DNA of 32,481 nt from Planctomycetota bacterium (GCA_029777335.1 JAKOSN010000276.1:1-32481); one strand, 5' to 3'. Positions 7,156 through 15,346 are shown, counted from the stretch's first letter. Numbers and translations are program-made. The notes: generated by a model not told the origin, from the sequence alone.

Positions 7156-8976
7156 GTGACCCAGGATATCACGACTGGTCTGGCCAGCATTGTTGTTCTT
7201 GGAGTGTCCGCCCAGTGGCTGGCCTGGCGCTTTCGTATTCCCTCCATTTTGATCCTGTTGACCATGGGAATCGTCGCCGGCCCGCTCACCGGTTTCCTCG
7301 ATCCCGACGCCTTGCTGGGTTCGCTGATCCTCCCCCTGGTTTCCCTCTCGGTTGCGATCATTCTCTTTGAAGGGGGGTTGAGTTTAAAGATCCACGAACT
7401 GCGTGAGATTGGAGGGGTCCTCCTCCGTCTGAGCAGTATCGGGGTGGCCGTCTCCTGGATCCTCATCACCGTGAGCGCTCATTATCTGCTGCGCCTGGCC
7501 TGGCCCCTTTCTTCACTCCTGGGCGCGGTGCTGGTGGTGACGGGTCCCACCGTGATTGGTCCGCTGCTGCGGCACCTGCGTCTGGGCGGCCAGGTTGCGG
7601 CGATCCTCAAATGGGAAGGGATTGTTATTGATCCGGTCGGAGCGATCCTTGCCCTGGTCGTGTTCACGATCCTCCATTCCCGGGCTGCCCATGAGGCCGC
7701 CCGAGACGTGCTCATTCAACTCGGCCTGACCGTCGTGGTGGGAATCGGACTGGGCGCGCTCGGCGTGGGACTTCTCCTGATTCCACTTCGCAACTATCGG
7801 ATTCCCGATTCACTTCAGAGTCCCGGAGTGCTGGCCTGCGTGTTTGCCCTCTTTATCCTCGCCAACAAACTCCAGCCCGAATCCGGGCTGCTGGCGGTTA
7901 CTGCGATGGGCGTTGGCCTGGCGAACCAGCGCTCGGTTCCGGTCAAACATTTGATTGAGTTCAAGGAAAACCTGACTGTTCTCCTCATCTCCAATCTCTT
8001 CATCATTCTGGCAGCACGACTGGAGCCGGTCGATCTGCATGGCCTGGGGCTAAAAAGTTTTGTGTTCGTGGCGGTGTTGATTGTTGTCATCCGACCGCTC
8101 TCCGTTTTCCTCTCCACCTACCCGGGGAAACTCAACTGGCGGGAGCGACTTTTTCTCTGTTGCATGGCTCCGCGGGGAATCGTGGCCGCCTCGATCATGT
8201 CCGTCTTTGCACTGGAAATGGCGGAGGCTGGTTATGCCCGCTCGGAGCGCCTGGTTCCAGTGACGTTCCTGGTTGTATTTGTCACCGTTCTGTTTTATGG
8301 CCTGGGCGGAATGCCTCTGGCCCGCTGGCTTGGTCTTGCCAATCCCAATCCTCAGGGGATTCTCTTTGTCGGTGCGGATCCCCTGGTGCGCTCCATTGCC
8401 CTGGCCTTGCAGAAGGAAGGGTGTCCAGTCTTGCTCGTGGATACCGATCAGGACAATCTCAGCAATGCACGAATGCTCGGGCTGCCCACTCATTTTGGCA
8501 GCATTCTTGCCGAGCAGTTGTTGCAGGAGGTGAATTTTGGGGAACTCGGTCGATTGGTTGCGATGACCTCCAACAACGAGGTCAACTCCCTCGCCTGTCT
8601 GCGATTTGTGGATGTCTTCGGCCGCGCAGAAGTGTATCAACTCTCCGTCGCCCCTCACCCCGTTGGCCGGCATGAACCGGTTTCTCTGGAGCAACGCGGG
8701 CGCTTTCTCTTTGGGCCCCAGCTTACTGCGGAGTATCTCGCGGAACATTACGGCTCCGACCCGGTGGTTCGAGTGACACGCCTGACCAACGAGTTCAAGT
8801 TTGCCGATTACCAGGCCAGGCACGGACCGGACGTGCTCCCGCTGTTGCTGCTCAAACCAAAAGGCGAGGTGATCGTGCTCACGAGCGAAGGAGCAGGCCT
8901 CCCTCAACCGGGAGACGCGTTGATCAGTTTGTTTCCCCCTCCCAAGGAGTCTGTACACAGGGAGTCTGACGGATAA
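7156..8976 (+). CDS. Na+/H+ antiporter (CPA1/NhaP-like) with TrkA-type C-terminal domain
   Basis: A 606-residue inner-membrane cation/proton antiporter. Residues 1-390 hold about 12 hydrophobic segments. The transport core includes V-T-G-P-T-V-I-G-P (128-136) and W-E-G-I-V-I-D-P-V-G-A (153-163). Asp159 would be the ion-binding carboxylate, and the Asn of the usual N-D pair is replaced by Ile. A later A-P-R-G-I-V-A-A-S helix is also typical. The region from about 392 is a Rossmann TrkA-N domain (G-I-L-F-V-G-A-D-P-L, then V-D-T-D near 430) followed by a TrkA-C-like end. This points to control by nucleotide or ligand binding. The GTG at 7156 was chosen because GGAG lies nine bases upstream and the hydrophobic core follows at once; a longer TTG start at 7057 would add 33 non-membrane residues. 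The trehalose gene ends 99 nt before, suggesting a shared salt-stress role. Confidence 0.88.
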   Translation: MTQDITTGLASIVVLGVSAQWLAWRFRIPSILILLTMGIVAGPLTGFLDPDALLGSLILPLVSLSVAIILFEGGLSLKIHELREIGGVLLRLSSIGVAVSWILITVSAHYLLRLAWPLSSLLGAVLVVTGPTVIGPLLRHLRLGGQVAAILKWEGIVIDPVGAILALVVFTILHSRAAHEAARDVLIQLGLTVVVGIGLGALGVGLLLIPLRNYRIPDSLQSPGVLACVFALFILANKLQPESGLLAVTAMGVGLANQRSVPVKHLIEFKENLTVLLISNLFIILAARLEPVDLHGLGLKSFVFVAVLIVVIRPLSVFLSTYPGKLNWRERLFLCCMAPRGIVAASIMSVFALEMAEAGYARSERLVPVTFLVVFVTVLFYGLGGMPLARWLGLANPNPQGILFVGADPLVRSIALALQKEGCPVLLVDTDQDNLSNARMLGLPTHFGSILAEQLLQEVNFGELGRLVAMTSNNEVNSLACLRFVDVFGRAEVYQLSVAPHPVGRHEPVSLEQRGRFLFGPQLTAEYLAEHYGSDPVVRVTRLTNEFKFADYQARHGPDVLPLLLLKPKGEVIVLTSEGAGLPQPGDALISLFPPPKESVHRESDG

Positions 8977-9290
8977 TCTCCCTGTCGGACAACCGCGTCG
9001 CTCCCTCCCCTGCTGCGCCTGTCGCATTCCGTCGCATGAACGAAACTCCAGGAACACGAAGGATGGCGATTGATGACAGGGCGGGAGCGTGGTTTCTGCT
9101 GGATTTTCGCCGAGATGAATGCACCCTGGAGGAGGTGGCACCCATCCATCCAGCCACGAAAAACAGGCGGAAGACTCCCTCACAGGGAAACAGGGTCGAC
9201 GGTGGTCCGCGAGGAGCATAAGACTAAACGAGGAGTCACAAGCCAGGGAAAAGCAGAGGCCGACCACCCAGAGGGTCGCCACGAGGCACG
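8977..9290 (+). other. Intergenic region, no supported gene
   Basis: These 314 bases separate the antiporter from the chloride transporter. A 61-codon frame (9036-9221) exists, but it lacks a ribosome site and its codon use (AGG, CGA, GGA-rich) is unlike its neighbours, so I do not call it. A weak 7-bp hairpin (8964-8970 with 8984-8990) overlaps the antiporter stop codon. No convincing promoter is visible. Confidence 0.5.
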
Positions 9291-11207
9291 ATGATGGAAG
9301 ACCGCGGAAACAAGCCGAAAACCATTTCTCACCCCTTTCGCTGGCTCCCCGAGTTTCTTGAGTTAAACCGGCGTCGCTCCGTGGCGAATGGGCGCCTCAT
9401 GGGAGCGGCCATTCTCGTAGGCATTGTCGCGGGGCTGGGGGCCGTTCTCTTTTCGGTCGCGTGCCATTTTGTGGTCTGGGCCACCCTCGACAACATCGCC
9501 GGCTATCGCGCGGAGGGCCCGGCCGGCGAGGCCCGCATCCCGTGGGTTCACGATAGCGAACAACCTCTGCGCCCCTGGCTGCTACTGGTTGTGCCCACCG
9601 TGGGCGGGTTGATCAGCGGATACATTGTGTTCAAATACGCCCCCGAAGCCGAGGGACACGGCACCGATTCGGTTATCGATGCGTATCACAACAAACAGGG
9701 CCAGATCCGGGCGCGGGTTCCTCTGATCAAATTGGTCGCCAGCGCCATTACTCTTGGCACGGGCGGCTCGGGCGGACGCGAAGGGCCGATTGCCCAGATC
9801 GGGGCGGGCTTCGGTTCGGCCCTGGGGCGCATGATTCGCCTGAGCCCGGAAGAACGCCGGATTCTGGTCGCGGCCGGGATGGGCGCCGGCGTGGCAGCCA
9901 TCTTTCGCGCCCCGCTGGCCGGAGCGCTCTTCGCCGCGGAGGTTCTCTACCGCTCCCCGGAATTTGAACCCGAGGTTCTTATCCCGGCAGGAATCTCCAG
10001 CGTGGTCGCCTACAGCACCTTTGGCCTGTTCTTCGGCTGGTCGCCGCTCTTCGCCACCCCCCCGCTCGATTTCGACAACGCCTGGCAACTGGTGCCGTAC
10101 ACCCTCCTCGCCCTCGCCATGGTCGTCCTGGCGATGTTCTACACTCGGACGTTCTACGGCATCACGCATCTCTTCCATCACCTGCCGCGCGTCCCGCGCA
10201 TCTATCGGCCCGCCATCGGGGCGTTTCTCACGGGTGCCGTCGGCCTGGGCATCTACTACTTCTTCAACAAGGAGCAGCGCACGCTCGCGGTCCTTTCCTT
10301 TGGCTACGGCATGCCCCAGGAGTTGATGCGGGGCGAATCGGTGGTCGGAGCTGGGATCCTCCTTGCCGTCGCAATCGGTAAGATCTTCACCACCAGTTTG
10401 ACCATCGGCAGCGGTGGCTCTGGGGGCGTCTTTGGACCCTCGATGGTCATTGGCGGGTGTGCGGGCGGAGCGATCGGGTTGGTGTTTCACCACTACTGGC
10501 CCGACCTCGTGCCTCACCCAACGAGTTTCATGATTGTGGGCATGGCCGGCTTCTTTGCTGCCGCGGCGAAAACGCCCTTCTCCACCCTGCTGATCGTCTG
10601 CGAACTGACGGGCGATTACCGCCTTATCCTCCCCGCTTTGTGGGTGTGCAGCCTCTCGTTCCTTCTCTCCGATGAGCAATCGCTGTACAGTTCACAGGTG
10701 AGCGGGAGAGCCCTTTCCCCCGCCCATCAGGGCGATTATGTGCGTGAGGTCCTGGTTGGTCAGACGGTTGCCCAGGTCCTCAATGAAAAGAGCGAGGTGA
10801 TCTGTCTGCATCCGGAGGATCAACTGGAAACGGTCATCTCGCGCTTCGATACCAGCTCGCGCCTGGTGCTTCCCGTGGTGGGTAACGATGGACGCCTGCT
10901 GGGAGTGATCCACATTCACGATCTGTACTGGACCGCGAATCGGCGCGAGATGCTCCCCTGGCTGCTGGCCGTCGATCTGATGCGCAGCGATGTCAAACCC
11001 CTCACCCCTGAGGATTCTCTCGATCAAGCCGTGGAAATGTTCGTGGTTAACGATCTGCCTGAATTGCCCGTGGTGCGCGCTGATGACCGGAAGACACTGA
11101 TTGGCGCTGTGCGCCGGACCGATATTGCCCGAGCCTATCTTCGCCGGGTCCATGGGCCAGCCCCGCTCGGTGAAAAACCCGTCGCCTTGCCCACACCCAT
11201 CCCCTGA
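9291..11207 (+). CDS. CLC-family chloride channel/transporter with CBS pair
   Basis: A 638-residue membrane protein of the CLC chloride channel/antiporter family. Residues 30-460 form the transport domain. The gating-glutamate loop G-R-E-G-P is at 162-166 (Glu164, equivalent to E148 of E. coli CLC-ec1). The G-V-F-G-P loop is at 379-383, and a candidate central tyrosine is Tyr466 in S-L-Y-S-S. The position matching the internal proton glutamate (E203 in CLC-ec1) appears to be Val218 in F-A-A-E-V-L-Y, as in many channel-type members. That comes from alignment by eye. Residues about 485-620 are two CBS domains, the usual cytoplasmic regulatory module. Two adjacent ATGs (9291, 9294) both follow GAGG; the second has the better spacing. 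It is the last of four plus-strand genes that look linked to osmotic balance, and it ends facing the SDR gene. Confidence 0.93.
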   Translation: MMEDRGNKPKTISHPFRWLPEFLELNRRRSVANGRLMGAAILVGIVAGLGAVLFSVACHFVVWATLDNIAGYRAEGPAGEARIPWVHDSEQPLRPWLLLVVPTVGGLISGYIVFKYAPEAEGHGTDSVIDAYHNKQGQIRARVPLIKLVASAITLGTGGSGGREGPIAQIGAGFGSALGRMIRLSPEERRILVAAGMGAGVAAIFRAPLAGALFAAEVLYRSPEFEPEVLIPAGISSVVAYSTFGLFFGWSPLFATPPLDFDNAWQLVPYTLLALAMVVLAMFYTRTFYGITHLFHHLPRVPRIYRPAIGAFLTGAVGLGIYYFFNKEQRTLAVLSFGYGMPQELMRGESVVGAGILLAVAIGKIFTTSLTIGSGGSGGVFGPSMVIGGCAGGAIGLVFHHYWPDLVPHPTSFMIVGMAGFFAAAAKTPFSTLLIVCELTGDYRLILPALWVCSLSFLLSDEQSLYSSQVSGRALSPAHQGDYVREVLVGQTVAQVLNEKSEVICLHPEDQLETVISRFDTSSRLVLPVVGNDGRLLGVIHIHDLYWTANRREMLPWLLAVDLMRSDVKPLTPEDSLDQAVEMFVVNDLPELPVVRADDRKTLIGAVRRTDIARAYLRRVHGPAPLGEKPVALPTPIP

Positions 11208-11238
11208 ACCCCGGCTTAGCGCCGCTCGAGGAAGCGAC

Positions 11239-11276
11239 CAACCGGAGAGCATGGCCTCAAGGAACACGCCCGGTTG
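11239..11276. other. Inverted repeat between convergent genes
   Basis: CAACCGG (11239-11245) and CCGGTTG (11270-11276) form a perfect 7-bp inverted repeat around a 24-nt loop in the 81-nt gap between the CLC gene and the SDR gene. It may mark a shared transcription end but has no T-run. Confidence 0.25.
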
Positions 11277-11288
11277 CCTCACGCCCTG

Positions 11289-12047
11289 TCAGAGCGAATC
11301 CGGGGCAAAGATCGTGCGGCCTCCATCGACGGGAAGACATACCCCGGTGACAAAATCGTTGTCGAGCAAGAAAAGAACCGCCTGAGCGACGTTCTCCGGG
11401 CTCCCCTCGCGTTTGACGAGGGTGGCGTCGATCGCCTGCTTGCGCTCCGTCTCCGGTAAATCGGGGGGAAGGAATACCGGACCGGGCATCACACAATTCA
11501 CCCGTACCGCAGGGTTGCGCGAACCCAGCTCCACCGCGAGACAGCGGGTCAGCGTCGGGATCGCTCCCTTGGAGGGGAAGTATGCCGAATAGTTCAGATA
11601 GGGCCGGGCGATGGCCCAATCTCCCATGGTGATGATACAGCCTCCTTCGGGCTGCTGGACCATCACCAACCCGGCCTGCTGGGAGCAGAGGAATGTTCCC
11701 AGGGTATTGGTTTCAAAGTAGTGCCGCACATCGGCAGCACTCACCTCCTCCAGCTTCTTGCTTTTCCAGGCGGCTGCACAATTCACCAGCACATCAATCC
11801 GCCCAAAGTGGGCCACCGTCTGATGGACCAGATGATGAACCGATTGTTCCTCGGAGAGATCCGCCTGGAGGGCGATCGCCTGGACGCCCCGCGCAAGCAA
11901 GGTTGCGACTGCTTCCTTCGCTTCCTCCTCCGAACTGCGATAGTGAATCACCAGAGAATAGCCACGATCCGCCAGGGCCTGGGCGACATGGGAACCCACT
12001 CGCCGTTTCCCACTGCCGGTCACCAGTGCAACCTTGGAGTGCGCCAT
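11289..12047 (-). CDS. Pteridine-reductase-like short-chain dehydrogenase
   Basis: A 252-residue NAD(P)H-dependent SDR oxidoreductase. The N-terminal cofactor loop V-T-G-S-G-K-R-R-V-G and the following V-I-H-Y-R-S-S-E-E-E resemble the T-G-x-x-K-R...H-Y-x-x-S pattern of pteridine reductases (PTR1, FolM) rather than the common T-G-x-x-x-G-x-G. The catalytic Y-x-x-x-K is Y-F-P-S-K. The usual catalytic Ser is absent: the segment reads I-T-M-G-D-W-A, with an Asp where PTR1 also has one. The product could reduce dihydrobiopterin, dihydrofolate or dihydromonapterin; this is inference from motifs. The ATG at 12047 was chosen because GAGGA precedes it and the Rossmann strand begins at once; an 18-codon upstream extension is unlikely. 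It is the last gene of a minus-strand series starting with mnmA. Confidence 0.85.
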   Translation of the reverse strand: MAHSKVALVTGSGKRRVGSHVAQALADRGYSLVIHYRSSEEEAKEAVATLLARGVQAIALQADLSEEQSVHHLVHQTVAHFGRIDVLVNCAAAWKSKKLEEVSAADVRHYFETNTLGTFLCSQQAGLVMVQQPEGGCIITMGDWAIARPYLNYSAYFPSKGAIPTLTRCLAVELGSRNPAVRVNCVMPGPVFLPPDLPETERKQAIDATLVKREGSPENVAQAVLFLLDNDFVTGVCLPVDGGRTIFAPDSL

Positions 12048-12165
12048 CTCATCCTCGCCTTGATGCGGGAGAATTGAGAGATCCCATTCTACTCGGTCCA
12101 TTAATAGGCTGGTTGCCCTGGAGAAACCATCCCTGGTGCAATGGCCCGCCGTCGTCTCTTCGAGA

Positions 12166-13047
12166 TCACCCGGCCTTTACTAGCGGGAGGGGCTGGCGAA
12201 TCACCTTTACCTTCCCCTCCTCTCCGGGTTGAACCTCAAAGCGCGGATCGGGGTTGGTCAGGGCGTGCTCACAGAGTGACACGGCGTTGAAGGGACAGGC
12301 GAAGCACTTGTTCGGGCGCATCGCCTCCGGCTGCGGCTCTCGTTTCGCCAGCCAGAAATCGAGCGCGCGGTAGAGTTCTCCCAGCGCGCGAGCCCGATCG
12401 AAACGATAGAGGTAAACGGTCCATCCCTCGGCCTCGGCGATCAACTGGCGGCTGCCGCGGGTCAGCATTCCCGTTCGCTCGCGCTGACAGCGTTCATAGA
12501 TCCTTTTCAGAGTGCCATTGTTCTGAAAAGATTGCAGCAAATCGCTTTTCACCTGAGCACGATCGTTGAGCGTGCCGCCCACTGGCAGGCGCGGAAATTT
12601 CACGATGCCGTAGATCAGTTCCTTGGTGCCAAAGCCGTTCTTCTCCGCCAGCAAGGAGTAGATTTCGGCCTGGAACTCCTGGTTGCGGAAGGGACGACTC
12701 ACCCCGCTAAACTTGAAATCGAGCACCAGATGAGCGTTCTTCCCCTCGAAGTCGAGAAAGTCGGGGCGACCGCGCACCGGCACGCCTCGGAACTCTCCCT
12801 CCAGGGTCCATTCGCACACGGCCAGGCGCTTCCCTTCCAGGATTGAATTCTCAATCTCCTCGGCGGTGATGGGTTGAGCCAGACTGGCCAGTAGCGCATG
12901 ACCCTCTTCTCCCTGTTCCAGGGCGGGGAGTTCGATCTCCACCTCGGGATGCGCATGGTGCAAATGCACCTTGTATTCACAGTACAGTTGACTGGCGATC
13001 TCCGAGGGCCAAAGGCAAGGCAGGTTGTAGCGAATGGTTGTGCTCAT
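12166..13047 (-). CDS. Cas4-like PD-(D/E)XK nuclease with Fe-S cysteines
   Basis: A 293-residue protein with the RecB/Cas4-type nuclease core. Motif I is G-E-E-G-H with His50. It is followed by R-G-R-P-D (Asp96), V-L-D-F-K (Asp110, Lys112) and Q-A-E-I-Y (from 126). Four cysteines are placed as in Cas4 and AddB [4Fe-4S] proteins: Cys23 in L-Y-C-E-Y-K and a C-terminal cluster C-F-A-C-P-F-N-A-V-S-L-C (248, 251, 257). It would act on DNA ends or single strands in the cytosol. No CRISPR array or other cas gene is present, so this is a solitary Cas4-like gene. Two starts are possible, 13077 and 13047; I prefer 13047 because GGGGA lies close upstream. Cotranscription with the flanking VWA and SDR genes (gaps near 120 nt) is possible. 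Confidence 0.8.
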   Translation of the reverse strand: MSTTIRYNLPCLWPSEIASQLYCEYKVHLHHAHPEVEIELPALEQGEEGHALLASLAQPITAEEIENSILEGKRLAVCEWTLEGEFRGVPVRGRPDFLDFEGKNAHLVLDFKFSGVSRPFRNQEFQAEIYSLLAEKNGFGTKELIYGIVKFPRLPVGGTLNDRAQVKSDLLQSFQNNGTLKRIYERCQRERTGMLTRGSRQLIAEAEGWTVYLYRFDRARALGELYRALDFWLAKREPQPEAMRPNKCFACPFNAVSLCEHALTNPDPRFEVQPGEEGKVKVIRQPLPLVKAG

Positions 13048-13092
13048 GTTCCCCGGTGTTCTCCGTTCATGGTCCACGAACGTCTGGTCTGT

Positions 13093-13124
13093 GGGTTGAG
13101 TGAGACCTGGTCATTCCTCAACCC
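13093..13124. other. Inverted repeat upstream of Cas4-like gene
   Basis: GGGTTGAG (13093-13100) pairs perfectly with CTCAACCC (13117-13124) around a 16-nt loop. It lies between the VWA gene and the Cas4-like gene on the minus strand. A minus-strand TATACT (13142-13147), resembling a -10 element, is just upstream of it. It could be an operator or leader hairpin; no function can be assigned. Confidence 0.3.
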
Positions 13125-13167
13125 CTCCATTAATGAACACCAGTATACATCACGCAGAATAGGTGTG

Positions 13168-13995
13168 TTAGCCTGGTAGGAGACGTCGACGCAGCCGGCG
13201 CACGGCGCCTCGCACAGCATGTTCGGGGGCGTTCAGCTCCTTGCACAGTTCGGGCATGTGCTCCTCAAGACCGGGCGAGGCGGGGGTCCAGCCAGGTTGC
13301 GTTTGCTGCATGCGCGTCCAGACGCGGCGTTCGAAATCCATCTCGCCAAAGACCCGGGTACCGATGGCCTCAACAACAGCCATGGCATCGCGCGACGATT
13401 TCGCCGTGCGAAAATCGCCCCCGGTGCATCGCGCCAGGGTTGAGAACGATTCCACGACGAACCCATCGTACATGGGATGCACCGAAGGGAGCATGCCCAG
13501 CCCATGGAGCGTGATCAACGAGGATTCCAGCCGTGCGCTGACATCGAGCACCGTGAGTCCGGTCGGATCCCGATCCGGAAAGCGATCCGGAAACGGCCCA
13601 GAGGTGATCCCGGTGCCGTGGGGTGGAGCATCGCCAACCAGAACCACCACGCGCACCGCCTGTGCGCGCCATTCCAGATCCTGATAACAGCTCTGTAAAC
13701 CGGCCAGGACCGCCTCGGCGGCATCGATGTTCTCGGGAGGACTGCCGACCTTGAGTTGTGCCAGCGCCTTCCGCGTGTCGGCGACCTCGGCAGTGAAGGG
13801 GCTGACCTCCACGGTCTTCACCTTCGTGCCGTAGTCGCGATAGCCAACCAGGGCGACGCGCAGATTGGCGCCGACCGCCTCGGAGAGCGCCGCGAGAATT
13901 TCGCTCATGCGCGCGCGCGCCGCCTCGATAAATGGGGTCATGCTGGAAGTGAGATCAACGCAGAAAGCCAGATCCACCTGAGAGAGGACGTCCAT
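13168..13995 (-). CDS. von Willebrand factor A (VWA) domain protein
   Basis: A 275-residue protein consisting mainly of one VWA domain. The MIDAS metal site is D-L-T-S-S (Asp14, Thr16, Ser18) at the end of the first strand (V-D-L-A-F-C-V-D). It is followed by a helix P-F-I-E-A-A-R, the second-strand V-A-L-V-G-Y-R-D-Y, and V-V-V-L-V-G-D-A-P-P-H-G, which carries the third MIDAS region. No signal peptide or membrane segment is seen, so it is probably cytosolic and mediates metal-dependent protein contacts. The end is basic (R-R-L-R-R-R-L-L-P-G). ATG 13995 is used because AGGAG lies eight bases upstream; the preceding TTG codon is not needed. No MoxR-type ATPase, the common VWA partner, lies in the window. 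It sits 68 nt after mnmA on the same strand; its role is unknown. Confidence 0.85.
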   Translation of the reverse strand: MDVLSQVDLAFCVDLTSSMTPFIEAARARMSEILAALSEAVGANLRVALVGYRDYGTKVKTVEVSPFTAEVADTRKALAQLKVGSPPENIDAAEAVLAGLQSCYQDLEWRAQAVRVVVLVGDAPPHGTGITSGPFPDRFPDRDPTGLTVLDVSARLESSLITLHGLGMLPSVHPMYDGFVVESFSTLARCTGGDFRTAKSSRDAMAVVEAIGTRVFGEMDFERRVWTRMQQTQPGWTPASPGLEEHMPELCKELNAPEHAVRGAVRRLRRRLLPG

Positions 13996-14063
13996 CAAGG
14001 CGTCTCCTGAATCAGCGGAAGCACAGAAGAACGGGGGGACACCCTCTGTTAGACGGTTCAGGC

Positions 14064-15155
14064 TCAGACAAGGTTCGAGGAGGTCCCCTCAATCCATCCC
14101 CCGCCCAGAACGCGCGTCCCGTCGTAAAAGACCACGGCCTGGCCGGGAGTGATGGCGCTTTGCGCCTCGTCGAAAAGGACGTGCGCGCGGCTGTCGGGGA
14201 GCGCACGAACGGTGCAGCGTGCCGGGGTGTGGCGATAGCGGATCTTTGCTGAACACGCGCGCGGCGTGGCGGGGGGATCAATCAACCAGTTCACCTGTGC
14301 AGCGCTTAACTCGCGGGCCAGCAGGTCCTCGCGCGTGCCCAGAACGACCTCGTTGGTGGCGGGAACAATCTTCAGCACATAGCGCCGTTCGCCCGCCGCG
14401 TAGTTCAGCCCCTTCCGCTGGCCGATGGTGAAGTTCTCGATTCCAGGATGCTCCCCCAGAACCTTCCCCGTTGCATCAACAAAGTGGCCTGTCGAGGGAC
14501 GGTCCGGGCGAATCTCGCGAATCAGCCGCGCGTGGTCGTTATCAGGCACAAAACAGATCTCGACACTATCCGGCTTATCATGAACAGCCAGTCCGGCCCG
14601 GCGCGCGAGGGCGCGCACCTCGTCCTTGGGGCGATCCCCAATGGGAAAAAGGAGACGCGGCAAAAGCGAGCGGCGCAACCCATGCAGCACATAGGACTGA
14701 TCCTTCTCTGGATCGGTGCCGCTGTGCAACTGCGCTTCCCCCTGGTGGTGAAACACGCGCGCATAGTGTCCGGTGGCAATGAAATCGGCTTCCAGTTGCT
14801 TGCCGTAGGACCAGAGCTTGCCGAACTTCAGCCAGTTGTTGCAGACCACGCAGGGATTCGGAGTGCGTCCCTGGAGATACTCGTCGGCGAAGTAATCGAT
14901 GATGCGGCGGAAATCAGTCTCAAAATCGAGCGCATAAAAGGGGATATCGAGTTGATCGGCCACCCGCCGGCCATCACCTGCATCGACGGCACTGCAGCAT
15001 CCCTTCTTGTGGCTCGCGCGATGATCCTCTTCCGGGGCATGGACACCGGTGCGCATAAACAGCCCGATGACCTCGTAGCCCTGTTGCTTCAGGAGGTAGG
15101 CCGCCACCGAACTATCAACCCCCCCACTCATCGCCAGAACCACTCGACCGGGCAT
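14064..15155 (-). CDS. mnmA: tRNA-specific 2-thiouridylase MnmA
   Basis: A 363-residue enzyme that adds sulfur to the 2-position of the wobble uridine in tRNA-Lys, -Glu and -Gln, using ATP and sulfur relayed from a cysteine desulfurase. The PP-loop S-G-G-V-D-S-S lies near the start, at residues 10-16. The catalytic cysteines are in N-P-C-V-V-C-N (first) and E-I-C-F-V-P-D (second), as in E. coli MnmA. F-T-I-G-Q-R-K-G-L and the C-terminal Q-A-V-V-F-Y-D end are also characteristic. The ATG at 15155 starts exactly at M-P-G-R-V-V-L-A-M-S-G-G; a 58-codon upward extension has no homology-like content. A GGGGAT element is upstream. It is the first gene of a minus-strand series with VWA, Cas4-like and SDR genes, and it follows the terminator of the coiled-coil operon, so it probably has its own promoter. 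Confidence 0.97.
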   Translation of the reverse strand: MPGRVVLAMSGGVDSSVAAYLLKQQGYEVIGLFMRTGVHAPEEDHRASHKKGCCSAVDAGDGRRVADQLDIPFYALDFETDFRRIIDYFADEYLQGRTPNPCVVCNNWLKFGKLWSYGKQLEADFIATGHYARVFHHQGEAQLHSGTDPEKDQSYVLHGLRRSLLPRLLFPIGDRPKDEVRALARRAGLAVHDKPDSVEICFVPDNDHARLIREIRPDRPSTGHFVDATGKVLGEHPGIENFTIGQRKGLNYAAGERRYVLKIVPATNEVVLGTREDLLARELSAAQVNWLIDPPATPRACSAKIRYRHTPARCTVRALPDSRAHVLFDEAQSAITPGQAVVFYDGTRVLGGGWIEGTSSNLV

Positions 15156-15280
15156 AGTTGAGAAGATCCCCTTGCAAGTGTTCCGAGGTGCAATCGCCGA
15201 AGCGTTCGCCAACCACGCGTTTCGAACTCCCTCAGTATAGCAGACAGGGGAGACCGGGCAGATGTCCTGAAGGGGGAGGG

Positions 15281-15318
15281 AAAAAGAAAACGACCACTGG
15301 GGGGAACCAGTGGTCGTT
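15281..15318 (-). terminator. Intrinsic terminator of the coiled-coil/collagen-like operon
   Basis: A perfect 12-bp stem (15289-15300 with 15307-15318) encloses the 6-nt plus-strand loop GGGGAA. Read on the minus strand, the stem is followed directly by TTTTCTTTTT, a classical intrinsic terminator tail. It lies 29 nt after the stop of the collagen-like gene and ends the four-gene minus-strand unit. Confidence 0.9.
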
Positions 15319-15346
15319 GCCGTTCGCATTGGAAGAGAGTAGAAGA

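Noticed and set aside
9036..9221. 61-codon small gene between antiporter and CLC
   Set aside because: It has no ribosome site, and its codon use differs from its neighbours.
9582..10679. 365-codon minus-strand frame within the CLC gene
   Set aside because: It is rich in Asp, Gly, Arg and His with no fold pattern and lies entirely opposite conserved CLC motifs.
12166..13047. CRISPR-Cas locus around the Cas4-like gene
   Set aside because: No repeat array and no other cas gene is seen on either side.
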